Assembly (NCBI GenBank): GCA_946534105.1
Contig: CAMNCG010000007.1
Coordinates: 1 to 40,326, forward strand
DNA length: 40,326 nt
DNA from: an uncultured Verrucomicrobiota bacterium
Lineage (GTDB): Bacteria; Verrucomicrobiota; Kiritimatiellia; RFP12; UBA3636
Direction: 5' to 3'
Shown here in pieces: positions 7,076 to 14,972 of this stretch. Below the pieces are notes generated by a model, which saw only the letters and a list, made by a program, of their open reading frames with translations, had not been told where the DNA came from and ran no database searches. Numbering within the stretch: position 1 is the stretch's first letter; the number at the start of each line of letters is the position of its first letter. A program made the translations under genes and the position numbers.

Positions 7076-7927
7076 TCAAGCCAGTCTGCCGACGGACCCG
7101 CAGGTCGCCATGCGCAGCAGCACCTGCTGCCTGACGGCTTCGCGGGCGGGCTTGCCGAATTTCTTCGGGTCGAAGACGTCGGCGTCCCCGTCGAGAAACT
7201 TGCGGACTCCGCCAGTGAAAGCCTGCCGCAGTTCCGTCGCGAAGTTCACCTTGCAGATACCGCGAGCGATGCAGTCCCGCACGTCCTTGTCAGACAGGCC
7301 GGACGCGCCGTGCAGCACGAGCGGGATGGAGACCGCGGCACGGATTTCGGCGAGCCGGCCGATGTCGAGGTGCGGTGCCGTCTTGTAAACGCCGTGGGCG
7401 GTACCGATGCCGACAGCGAGCGAATCGACGCCAGTCTCGCTGACGAACCGTTCCGCGTCGGCGGGGTTGGTGAGGTGGTCGCCATTGGAGACTGTGGAAT
7501 CCTCCTTGCCGCCGACCTCGCCGAGTTCGGCCTCCACGGGGATTCCGGAGGCGTGGCACATCTCGGCAACGCTCCGTGATAGAGCGATGTTCCCGTCGAG
7601 CGGCAGCTTGGAGCCGTCAATCATTATCGAGGAGTAGCCGGCGCGGAAGCAGCGGGCGCAGAGGGCTAAGGAGTCGCCGTGGTCGAGGTGCATCGCGACA
7701 GGGACGGCAGCCCGCTCCGCGATTGCGCGTGCCATACCGGCGAAGGCCTCAGGCGGGGCGTATTTGAGGGTTGATGGCGTTGTCTGGATGATGACCGGCG
7801 ACCTTGCCTCCTCCGCGGCGGCCACGATGGCCTGGACCATTTCGAGGTTCTCGGCGTTGAATGCGCCTACGGCGTATCCGGCGCGCTGCGCGTCAAGAAG
7901 CATCCTTGCAGTTGTAGCGAATGGCAT
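7076..7927 (-). CDS. Class II fructose/tagatose-bisphosphate aldolase
   Basis: 283 residues, full length for the GatY/KbaY/FbaA class. Catalytic Asp82 and zinc ligand His83 lie in HLDHGDS, further zinc histidines are His178 (GIGTAHG) and His206 (LVLHGASG), and the EAELGEVGG loop is intact. It reversibly cleaves a ketohexose-1,6-bisphosphate to dihydroxyacetone phosphate and glyceraldehyde-3-phosphate in the cytoplasm. An AGGGGA Shine-Dalgarno lies about 5 bases before the ATG. Together with the PfkB kinase and the dehydrogenase remnant it forms a sugar-phosphate catabolic cassette. Tagatose or fructose bisphosphate specificity is not resolved by the visible motifs. Confidence 0.92.
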   Translation of the reverse strand: MPFATTARMLLDAQRAGYAVGAFNAENLEMVQAIVAAAEEARSPVIIQTTPSTLKYAPPEAFAGMARAIAERAAVPVAMHLDHGDSLALCARCFRAGYSSIMIDGSKLPLDGNIALSRSVAEMCHASGIPVEAELGEVGGKEDSTVSNGDHLTNPADAERFVSETGVDSLAVGIGTAHGVYKTAPHLDIGRLAEIRAAVSIPLVLHGASGLSDKDVRDCIARGICKVNFATELRQAFTGGVRKFLDGDADVFDPKKFGKPAREAVRQQVLLRMATCGSVGRLA

Positions 7928-7945
7928 TGCTTTCCCCTTTGCTGT

Positions 7946-9445
7946 TCAATCCGCGCTGGCTTCTGCTGACAACCCATTCAGAAGCGCCCTTTGCCCGGGT
8001 TGGCTGACGCTGCCCAGCGACGGCTTGAGCTCGTAGCGGTGCGGGCGCGGCGTGGCCTTTTCCCGTAGCGCCGGCCATTTGGCGATGGTGGCGGCGCGGT
8101 GCGCCTCGATGTCGCCCCAGTTCTCGGCGACGTAGCGCCAGATGCGCCGCAGCCATGTCTCGTATGCCGGATCGATGTGCGCCTCCCCGGCGGCCTTGAG
8201 CCGATCTTCAAGAGAATCCTTGTCGAGGCCCTTCGCGTCCATGTAGCGTCCGAGCTCGCGACGGACGCGCGTGTGTCCGGCCTCTTTCTCCTTCTTTTCC
8301 TTCCAGAACGCTTCACGCGCGCGCAGGAGCACCTGCGCCTGCCGATGTTGCGGCGTCGTCGGCTCGAAGGCGAGATTGACGCCGCTTTCCCACTCCGCCG
8401 CGCCGGCCGTTCGCACCGGCGCGCCGTCGATCCAAAGGGTCCAGTTGCCGTCCGGAAGCCCGTAGAAGGCCAGCATTTCGCGATCGAGGGCCGCAACGAC
8501 GGGGTCGTTCGTCGCAGTCGCGGCGGTCGCCTCGTCGAAGACCCACGGAAGCGAGCGCTCCAGCACGGTGAAGGCCACGCCGCCGCCGGGGAGCGCCTTC
8601 GCTTCCGACACTGCCGACCGGACGCTCTTGAGAACGTTCGTGCCCTGTAGCGCGATGTCGCTCACGACACCGTCGGCGTTCTGCGCATGGAGGATCTCGA
8701 CCGCCATGCGTAGGTGCGTGTCGCGGCCGGGATGGGTTCGATCCGGCGCAAAGGCCGCTACGGGGTCCTCCTTGCGCCTCGCTCGGTAATAGTCGGAAAC
8801 GGCAGAATAGACGTCCACGAACGTCGCGCCGGGTATCTGCTCCGCGACTTCGCGGACCGCATCCGCGTAGGCTCCCATTGCCGCGCCCTTGCCGTAGAAG
8901 TCGGGGTATCGCGCTTCCGCGCCGGTCTTGCCCTGCGGGAGGGCGGAATTGTCGTCCCACGGGTGGGGCGAGAGAAGATAGAGCGGCACGGGGCCGCACC
9001 GGTCGAGGATGTTCGTCGCGATGCGGCGCGTGGCCTCGCGGAAGGTGGCGAGGTTCTTGGCACGTGCGGCGATCTGGGCGTCCGAGGGCGAGGGGCCGAA
9101 GTCGAAGCTCCTACAGTCGTTCATGCCGAACATGACCACAACGGCGGTGGGATTGAGGGAAAAGACACGGTCCTCCATTTCGTCGGGGCGGGCGGCGAGC
9201 CACGCCTGGTCGCCGGGGACGCCGGAGTTCACGAAGCGGATGTCGCGTTCGGGGAAGCGCGTGAGATACCAGTCCGCGAGAATCCCCGCGTATGCGTTGC
9301 CGTCGGTGATCGAGTCGCCAAGGAAGACCACCCGTTCGCCGTCGCGGAACATTCCGGCATTCACCGACGGCGGCAAAACAAGGCATGCAAACAATGTCGC
9401 CATCGCAACATGCAAGCTCAAAGACCGTTGACATCTCACATACAT
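7946..9445 (-). CDS. Secreted SGNH/GDSL-type esterase
   Basis: 499 residues with a signal peptide (MYVRCQRSLS then a hydrophobic core ending in SVNA near residue 30). SGNH blocks are clear: FLGDSITDG with Ser45 as nucleophile, the glycine in NSGVPGDQ, the asparagine in MFGMNDC, and the Asp-His pair in DRTHPG. The C-terminal 230 residues form a helical, charged extension ending in a KEKKEKEAG-type stretch and are longer than a typical SGNH domain. The likely role is removal of acyl groups from plant or algal polysaccharide outside the cytoplasm. Starts at 9445 and 9403 are both possible. The first codons and the upstream region overlap the promoter of the divergent toxin-antitoxin pair, suggesting the module landed in this gene's control region. 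Confidence 0.85.
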   Translation of the reverse strand: MYVRCQRSLSLHVAMATLFACLVLPPSVNAGMFRDGERVVFLGDSITDGNAYAGILADWYLTRFPERDIRFVNSGVPGDQAWLAARPDEMEDRVFSLNPTAVVVMFGMNDCRSFDFGPSPSDAQIAARAKNLATFREATRRIATNILDRCGPVPLYLLSPHPWDDNSALPQGKTGAEARYPDFYGKGAAMGAYADAVREVAEQIPGATFVDVYSAVSDYYRARRKEDPVAAFAPDRTHPGRDTHLRMAVEILHAQNADGVVSDIALQGTNVLKSVRSAVSEAKALPGGGVAFTVLERSLPWVFDEATAATATNDPVVAALDREMLAFYGLPDGNWTLWIDGAPVRTAGAAEWESGVNLAFEPTTPQHRQAQVLLRAREAFWKEKKEKEAGHTRVRRELGRYMDAKGLDKDSLEDRLKAAGEAHIDPAYETWLRRIWRYVAENWGDIEAHRAATIAKWPALREKATPRPHRYELKPSLGSVSQPGQRALLNGLSAEASAD

Positions 9446-9456
9446 TGTCATAGCAT
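9428..9456 (+). promoter_or_regulatory. Promoter and probable operator of the relBE-like pair
   Basis: TTGACA at 9428-9433, a 17-bp spacer, then TAGCAT at 9451-9456. An inverted repeat TGACA-N12-TGTCA (9429-9450) overlaps the whole core, the usual place for a RelB-type autorepressor. AGGAG at 9467-9471 is a good ribosome binding site for the ATG at 9478. Confidence 0.65.
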
Positions 9457-9477
9457 CCCACCCCACAGGAGCAAACC

Positions 9478-9792
9478 ATGGTCACGAAGGAAAGACGCCC
9501 CACAAAAACCGCCACGGTGCAATTTCGCGTAAATCCCGGAATCCGGGATGAAGCCGAGCGGGTGTTCGCGGACTGCGGACTCACGATGTCCGAGGCGTTT
9601 CACGCCTTTTTGAAACAGTCGATCAATGTCGGAGGACTGCCGTTCCTTCTTGTGAGCGATGCCAAGGCGATTCTGAAACGCCAGGCCGAGGAGCGACTCT
9701 TCACCGCCTTGGAAGTGGGCGAGGTCTCCGCCCGCCAAGACGGTTGGGTATCCTCCGATGATGTCGAACGTGAATTTGGAGTCCCGCGGTGA
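9478..9792 (+). CDS. RelB/DinJ-family antitoxin
   Basis: 104 residues. The N-terminal ribbon-helix-helix is typical of the family (ATVQFRVNPGIRDEAERVF, then GLTMSEAFHAFLKQ), with a C-terminal half that should wrap the toxin. It would neutralise the downstream toxin and repress the shared promoter by binding the palindrome at 9429-9450. A strong ribosome site precedes it. It is the only plus-strand gene pair in the carbohydrate region, so an inserted module is likely. Confidence 0.88.
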   Translation: MVTKERRPTKTATVQFRVNPGIRDEAERVFADCGLTMSEAFHAFLKQSINVGGLPFLLVSDAKAILKRQAEERLFTALEVGEVSARQDGWVSSDDVEREFGVPR

Positions 9793-10106
9793 CGCTTTGC
9801 TATTCGCCGGCCGCGCGCGACGACTTACGACGCATACGGGCCTATATTCGCGACGAACTGGCCAGTCCCCTGTCGTCCGAAAGAATCGCCGGTGGCATCG
9901 TCGGGAGATGTTCGGAACTGAAGAAACATCCGTTTCTCGGGCCTTCGATCCAGTCAAAAGTGGAACGACGGACGAACATCCGCAAAATCCACTTCGAAGG
10001 ATACATTGCGTTTTACAGAGTGGAAGAGTCATCGGTCTTTGTTCTACGCATTCTTCATTCTCGACAGGATTTCGTGGCAGCGCTCGGTCTTTCCTCTGAT
10101 AGCTGA
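9789..10106 (+). CDS. RelE/ParE-family toxin
   Basis: 105 residues starting at GTG 9789, overlapping the antitoxin stop as GTGA (translational coupling). YSPAARDDLRRIRAYI at the start and GYIAFYRVE followed by VLRILHSRQDF at the end match the ParE/RelE fold (YxV and R-rich last strand). ParE-type toxins poison gyrase, whereas RelE types cut mRNA on the ribosome; the sequence does not settle which. The 3' end overlaps the convergent 3' end of the GH5 gene by about 52 bp, so the last codons of that enzyme are read from toxin antisense sequence. Confidence 0.88.
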   Translation: MTLCYSPAARDDLRRIRAYIRDELASPLSSERIAGGIVGRCSELKKHPFLGPSIQSKVERRTNIRKIHFEGYIAFYRVEESSVFVLRILHSRQDFVAALGLSSDS

Positions 10107-11194
10107 ATGGCAGAGTCGATCGGCGTTTCGCCTTTCAGCCCCTTGAGCAAAGCCTGCTTGCGGGGGTTGTCGGCGCTGCGGACCATCTTCTTGTCATCAG
10201 GGCCGCCCTCGTGCTCGACGCTCCACGGATTCCATTCGCGGAAGGCGTGGTAGGTCCAATCCCAGCCGTATTCGTCGAAGACGGCGATGACATCCCGCAG
10301 CCAGTTTTCCCCGCCTGTTGCCCAGGCCGCGACAGAGAACTCGCCAATGTAGATTTTCGCATCGTATTTCTGCTCGAACTCCCGCACGTCCTTCAGAATG
10401 TCGCGCAGGAGGTCGCGCGTCCACCCCTTTTCGGGGTCTGGCCAGTGCCACGCGACATCCTGCTCGCGGCCGCCGGTCCCCTGCAGACAGTATTCGGTTG
10501 GCCCGTACATGTGCGCCTGGTAGATGACGTTCTCCATCGGCAGGGGCTTCAGCTCCGGGAAGCGGCGGGGGGAGTCCCAGCCGTTGGACTCGATGACGAT
10601 GGCCGTCTTCGGATCAATTTCGCGCACGATCTTCGCGGCTTCCGCCTGGACGTCCCAATAGTCCATGGTCGTCGGCTCGCGGGTCTGCACGGGTTCGTTC
10701 ATGAGGTCGTAGCCGTAAACGACATCCTCGTTGCCCTTCACGCGGGACGCTATCATGCGCCAGCAGTCGAAGAAGTGGTCGAGTTTTCCCTGGTCGTAGT
10801 AGAGCGCCCAGTCCAGGCAGTCGGTCATCCGCCCTCCCGGGGCGTCATGCAAATCGACGACAACCTTCATGCCGCGCCTGCGGCACTCTGGGATAACGAA
10901 GTTGAGAAGGTGGTCGATTTTGCCGGAGAGCCACTTGTCATAGCCTTCCTTGCCGCCCGCGCCGTAGCCGCGGCGCATGAACTGCCGCGTCATCTGGTAG
11001 CGGACGAGCGTGACGCCCCACTCCTCCAACGTGTCGAAATCGTCGACGGTCATGTTGCGCATCGGCGACATGACGCCGCGCAGGGTGGCGTGGTGGGGCG
11101 AGTTCTCCGAGCGAGCCGGTTTGGCGACGACGCCTATGGCAAGCGACGCAACGGCGATGCGAAGAAGGGCGGTTTTCATGGTGTTTGCTTTCAT
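10055..11194 (-). CDS. Secreted GH5-family glycoside hydrolase (cellulase-like)
   Basis: 379 residues from ATG 11194; an alternative start is ATG 11179, and a 15-bp direct duplication creates the two starts. Signal peptide MKTALLRIAVASLAIG. The GH5 barrel shows MTRQFMRRGYG, VVDLHDAPGG, the acid/base Glu in YDLMNEP and the nucleophile Glu in IYIGEFS. It should cut beta-1,4-linked glucan, mannan or a related backbone outside the cytoplasm. It follows the surface protein by 16 bp, so it is co-transcribed with it. The final residues after KGLKGE (about 20) are antisense to the toxin and look like a replaced natural C-terminus. Confidence 0.88.
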   Translation of the reverse strand: MKANTMKTALLRIAVASLAIGVVAKPARSENSPHHATLRGVMSPMRNMTVDDFDTLEEWGVTLVRYQMTRQFMRRGYGAGGKEGYDKWLSGKIDHLLNFVIPECRRRGMKVVVDLHDAPGGRMTDCLDWALYYDQGKLDHFFDCWRMIASRVKGNEDVVYGYDLMNEPVQTREPTTMDYWDVQAEAAKIVREIDPKTAIVIESNGWDSPRRFPELKPLPMENVIYQAHMYGPTEYCLQGTGGREQDVAWHWPDPEKGWTRDLLRDILKDVREFEQKYDAKIYIGEFSVAAWATGGENWLRDVIAVFDEYGWDWTYHAFREWNPWSVEHEGGPDDKKMVRSADNPRKQALLKGLKGETPIDSAIQLSEERPSAATKSCRE

Positions 11195-11210
11195 GGTGTT
11201 TGCGCTCTTT

Positions 11211-13589
11211 CTACCGCACATACAAGACCGTCGCGTCTGCGACGACGACGAGCTTGCCGTCGCGGGCGATGATGCGCTTGGTCTTGGCGACGCCATTCAC
11301 ACGCACCGTCCAGGTGCTGAGGTTCCCCGCACCGACGATGGAGTCGAAGGTCAGCCCCAGATCGGTGTTTTCATTGAGGGTTCCCTGAAGGTTCACAACG
11401 TCGAGGACGCCGTTCGCCGCCGGGACGAAGGTCGTGATGTGGCCGCCACCGCCCGCCGCCATGTCGATGGTCAGATGGGAGATTGTCCGTTCCGCGTCGG
11501 CGAGGCCTTCGAGGTCAAGCGTTGCGCCGGAATCCACGCGCACCGCCGCTGAAGCGCCGATGCCGCGCTCCGGCCCAAGGCCGATCAGGGGGAAGTCCGT
11601 GCCTCCGTTGTACCAGACCTTGCTGTTCCAGTTCTCCGCCGCTGGCGGCACGATGTCCGCGCGCTCGTCCACGACCGCCCAGTCCGTGCCGTTCGTGCTG
11701 GCCTCGACCGTCCATGTCACGGGCAATCCGACGTTCTGCTGGTACAGGCCCTTCGTGAAGTTGTAGCCGGCGAGCTTGGTGACGGATTGCCACCAGTACA
11801 CCCGAAACGCGACCTGCTGCCACGTCGCCGCATCTGCCGGATTCGGAATGGTGTTGGTGGGGTTGTAAACGCGCGTCGTTGAGGTGCCGTTGTCGAAAAG
11901 GAAGGAGGGCGAGTAGGGCAACGCCCGGTTGCTTCCCGTCGAAGATTCCAGATACTCTCCGTTCACCCACATTCCGCCGTCCGCGAAGGCGTCCGCGATG
12001 CTCCCGCGCACCGGATACCGGTCCAGACACTGCTGGTGCGCGGCGATGGCGTTGTCCGTCCAGTTGCCGGCATTGTTCCAGCCGCGGACACGGATTTCCT
12101 CAAAACACAATTTCTGGTTTGTGCCGCTCGTCTTCTTGAAGGTGTATTTGAGCATCATCTTCGAGCCGCCCGTGAGATAGGGGGTGCGGAAGCGGATCGT
12201 GCCGGCGCGGACGTCAAGCGAGGGGAGCGAATTCGTCGAGGCGAGCGTCGTCGTCCCGGAGCCGAACTTCACGAACGTGTCGCCGGACGCCACGGACGGC
12301 TCGCGGGAAACGGCGTCGGCCGAGGCGTTCCAGGCGCCGCACGTGAAAGAGCCGCCGTTGCGGGTCACGACCGTGACGCCGCCGAGCGCCGTTCCGCCGG
12401 CCGTCCCGACCGTGAGCGCGACGCCATCGACGAGAAGCGTCGCCATGTCGGCGGAGTCGATGACAAGAGAGTCCACCGAAACCGCGCCGCCGGCCGGCGT
12501 CGCCGCCGTGGAGGCGAAGGCTACCGCGCCTTCCGCGACCGTGAGCGTCCCGTAGGCGCCCTTGTCGATGGTGAGCGTGCCGGATCCGGCCTTCTCGTAG
12601 TTGAAGTCTCCCTTGAGGTCAGCCTTCACGATGCCGGAAAGAGTTGCGTCGGCGTTGTCCAGGCCGAGGACGAGCGTCGCCGCCGTGGCGGCCGAGTTCG
12701 TGACGAGGCCCTGCGTCGCGGTGAGGGCGTTCACGGCGGTGCGGCGGCCGTTGAAATCGAGTCTTGCCGTCGTGGCGTCCAGAACCACGCCGCCCGTCTG
12801 CGCGCCAAAGGGAAGCATCATGTCTCCGTCGAGCGTCATCTGGATGTTCTTCTTCAGCACGAGGTTTCCGGTCTGGCCCCAGGCAACGGTCTTGTAGCCG
12901 CTCGCGAGCTTGTCGCCGGCGCTGGAGCCGTAGGCCTGCATGTGGAGCGCAGCCGAGTCGTTCGCGTCCAGGACCACGTCGCAGTCGCCCGCAAAGGCGA
13001 GGCGTGTGGCGGTGTTTGCCGCGCTCCAGTCCTGCATGAGGTAGAGCGCCCGCCCGCCGGTGTAGGAAAAGAAAAGGTCGATGTCGTTTCCGTCCAGGCC
13101 CTCCAGATGCATGGCGCTCCCCGCGGCGGAGAACAGGGCGCGCGAGGCGTAGGAGTTGAACATGAGCTGACCGCCCTCGAAGCGGACGCGGGAATCGAAT
13201 GCGCCGTTTTGCGAAAGCCCGGCGGAGGACTTGGCCACGCCGCCGGTCTTCAGGATCAGTTCGCTCACGTAGTCCGGCGACGAGCGCGGGCCGGCATAGT
13301 CGCCTGGGAGGCCGACGTTGAAGCGGATGCGGCTCGCCGTGTTGGCAAGCGTCGCGCCCGCGATTTCCAGAGCGCCGCCGCCGTTCGCGCCCCCGACATC
13401 GACGGCGGCGGCCACGGACACGTCGCCGTTGACGGTGAGTTTGGCGCCGCTGTCAATGAGGACCGATTCGGAATAGGTCCCCGACGACCAGGTCTCGTCT
13501 TCCGACACCGTGACCGCGGCTCGGACCGTGGGGACTGCGCAAAGGGAAACCGTGGTCGCGGCGGCCACGGCAATTTTCGTTGTCTTCAT
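11211..13589 (-). CDS. Large exported beta-strand-repeat surface protein (autotransporter-associated repeats), locus 1
   Basis: 792 residues from ATG 13589, chosen because MKTTKIAVAAATTVSLCAVPTVRA is a clean signal peptide. The passenger is rich in T, S, G and A and contains repeats of the autotransporter-associated beta-strand type (GSGTLTIDKGAYGTLTV, then GSGTTTLASTNSLPSLDVRAGTI). A middle section (about residues 500-690) is a separate Trp/Asn-rich domain that looks like a carbohydrate-binding or discoidin-like module (EEIRVRGWNNAGNW). There is no C-terminal 12-strand barrel and no PEP-CTERM-like tail; it simply ends ATVLYVR. Export is probably by Sec, with an unknown surface anchor. It lies directly after its XylR-like regulator and a probable promoter, and before the GH5 gene. 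Confidence 0.75.
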   Translation of the reverse strand: MKTTKIAVAAATTVSLCAVPTVRAAVTVSEDETWSSGTYSESVLIDSGAKLTVNGDVSVAAAVDVGGANGGGALEIAGATLANTASRIRFNVGLPGDYAGPRSSPDYVSELILKTGGVAKSSAGLSQNGAFDSRVRFEGGQLMFNSYASRALFSAAGSAMHLEGLDGNDIDLFFSYTGGRALYLMQDWSAANTATRLAFAGDCDVVLDANDSAALHMQAYGSSAGDKLASGYKTVAWGQTGNLVLKKNIQMTLDGDMMLPFGAQTGGVVLDATTARLDFNGRRTAVNALTATQGLVTNSAATAATLVLGLDNADATLSGIVKADLKGDFNYEKAGSGTLTIDKGAYGTLTVAEGAVAFASTAATPAGGAVSVDSLVIDSADMATLLVDGVALTVGTAGGTALGGVTVVTRNGGSFTCGAWNASADAVSREPSVASGDTFVKFGSGTTTLASTNSLPSLDVRAGTIRFRTPYLTGGSKMMLKYTFKKTSGTNQKLCFEEIRVRGWNNAGNWTDNAIAAHQQCLDRYPVRGSIADAFADGGMWVNGEYLESSTGSNRALPYSPSFLFDNGTSTTRVYNPTNTIPNPADAATWQQVAFRVYWWQSVTKLAGYNFTKGLYQQNVGLPVTWTVEASTNGTDWAVVDERADIVPPAAENWNSKVWYNGGTDFPLIGLGPERGIGASAAVRVDSGATLDLEGLADAERTISHLTIDMAAGGGGHITTFVPAANGVLDVVNLQGTLNENTDLGLTFDSIVGAGNLSTWTVRVNGVAKTKRIIARDGKLVVVADATVLYVR

Positions 13590-13694
13590 GGATGTATTCG
13601 TCTGGTGCGGATGTTTCGCCGGGACCCCGCAATCGGGCGACCATCGCCCGTTGCGCCCCGACGCGCTCAATCCTACATCAACGGCCCGCCGAAA

Positions 13695-13721
13695 ATTATA
13701 CTTTTGAAACAATTATTGCAA
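13695..13721 (-). promoter_or_regulatory. Candidate promoter of the locus 1 surface protein
   Basis: On the minus strand TTGCAA (13716-13721) is followed after 15 bp by a perfect TATAAT (13695-13700). The region from 13690 to 13738 is an AT-rich island in GC-rich DNA, with short symmetrical elements ATTGCAAT and CAATAATTG next to the -35. A short spacer is common for activator-dependent promoters, fitting control by the XylR-like protein just upstream. The leader is about 100 nt. Confidence 0.55.
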
Positions 13722-13738
13722 TTCTTCTTTCCTCGGCG

Positions 13739-14899
13739 TCAGCTGCGGATCCGGTGCTTCTTGCGCCACGCCCCCATGGTCATGCCGGTCCGGGACCGGA
13801 AGAACTTGTGCAGGGCGATGTGGGTTCGGAATCCACAGAAATCGGCGATGGCCGAGATCGGCATGTCCGTCCCCGCCAGCAGTTCGCCTGCTCGCTGGAG
13901 ACGGACGAGGAGAATTTCATCAAGTACGCTGTGGCCCATCGCCTCGCGAAACCGGCGTTCGAAATGGCCGCGGGAACCTGGGAATTTCGCGATGAGAACA
14001 GAGGCCGTCAGCCCATTGCAAGCCTCGCTGCGGATGATTTCCAGTGCGGGCATGACATAGGGATCGGTCCGGCCTCGTCCCCGCGTCGATTCCCGCCGCT
14101 CGACGAAGAGTGGCCCGTAGACCGAGTCCTGGGTTGTCCTTTCGGCCAGCGCCTTCGCGGCAAGATACCCGGAACGCTCGAAGTCGATGCGGACCGAGGA
14201 AATCGCGGACCCGGACGTTCCTGAAGGGTCTGCGGACGCATCGTCCGCACCGACAAGCGTGACATCCTGCGGCATGTTCCTCCCGCATTTGGCAAAAGCC
14301 GACGACACAAGACGCGCCGACCAGTCGTTGACGGCGAACACGGCGCAGTTGCGCGGAAGGGTGGAAACCCATGCGGCGAGTCGTTTCGCGCACAGGCGCT
14401 GCTCCCTCTGCAGCTGGGCCGGAAACGAAAAGACCTGGCAGTCGTGCCCCGCCGCCCGGCAGCATTCCGCAAACGCCTCCGTGCGCTGGCGCGTCCAACC
14501 AAAGACATCACCCGAAAAGCAGGAGACAACGGCATACGAGGGCGACAGGCCCGATGACAGTTCGCGGAAGGCCGCCGTTGCCACGGCGGCATTGTCGCAA
14601 TCAACGGTGGCCGCCCCGCGGTAGGCAGGAGCGTCCGGCGGATCGAAATAGACGACCGGAACCTTTCCGAAAAAGTCCGGCGGCAGCGCACGCGCGGCGG
14701 CCCAGCATTCCATGATGCAGCCGACCGGCTTTCTTGCGCCAATGAGCCGCCGCACCGAGCGTTGGTTGGTCTTCGTCCACTCCAGCGTCTCCACTTTCCA
14801 TCCGAGCGGTCGTGCAAAACGCAGAATGCCGTTCAGCCTGCGCCTGTGAAGCGCCGATTCGCCGCTCATGTTCAGATAGAGGACTGCCGATCCGTCCAT
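13739..14899 (-). CDS. XylR-like transcriptional regulator (periplasmic-binding-like sensor plus AraC HTH)
   Basis: 386 residues from ATG 14899; a GTG one codon upstream is also possible. Residues 1-270 form a LacI/GalR-type ligand domain (PVVYFDPPDAP, FAVNDWSARLVSSAF, PQDVTLVGADDASADP, ISSVRIDFERSGYLAA). Residues about 280-386 are an AraC DNA-binding domain with two helix-turn-helix units (LIAKFPGSRGHFERRF and ISAIADFCGFRTHIALHKFFRSRTG). This layout matches sugar-responsive activators of the XylR type in Proteobacteria and PVC bacteria. It probably senses a monosaccharide or oligosaccharide and switches on the surface protein and hydrolases downstream. Ligand is not known. Confidence 0.88.
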   Translation of the reverse strand: MDGSAVLYLNMSGESALHRRRLNGILRFARPLGWKVETLEWTKTNQRSVRRLIGARKPVGCIMECWAAARALPPDFFGKVPVVYFDPPDAPAYRGAATVDCDNAAVATAAFRELSSGLSPSYAVVSCFSGDVFGWTRQRTEAFAECCRAAGHDCQVFSFPAQLQREQRLCAKRLAAWVSTLPRNCAVFAVNDWSARLVSSAFAKCGRNMPQDVTLVGADDASADPSGTSGSAISSVRIDFERSGYLAAKALAERTTQDSVYGPLFVERRESTRGRGRTDPYVMPALEIIRSEACNGLTASVLIAKFPGSRGHFERRFREAMGHSVLDEILLVRLQRAGELLAGTDMPISAIADFCGFRTHIALHKFFRSRTGMTMGAWRKKHRIRS

Positions 14900-14972
14900 C
14901 ACGCGAATCCCGTTTCCTCGCCCACGATCACCGCAGTCCGCCGGGAACGGCGAAATAAAGACCCACGTTTGG

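Noticed and set aside
12036-14060. A 674-codon plus-strand frame opposite the surface protein and regulator
   Set aside because: Antisense to well supported genes with promoter and signal peptide; low-complexity Arg/Gly/Ala translation.
14940-14960. Small hairpin CGCCG-GGAA-CGGCG between the regulator and the GH78 gene as a terminator
   Set aside because: Only a 5-bp stem and no T-run on the minus strand.
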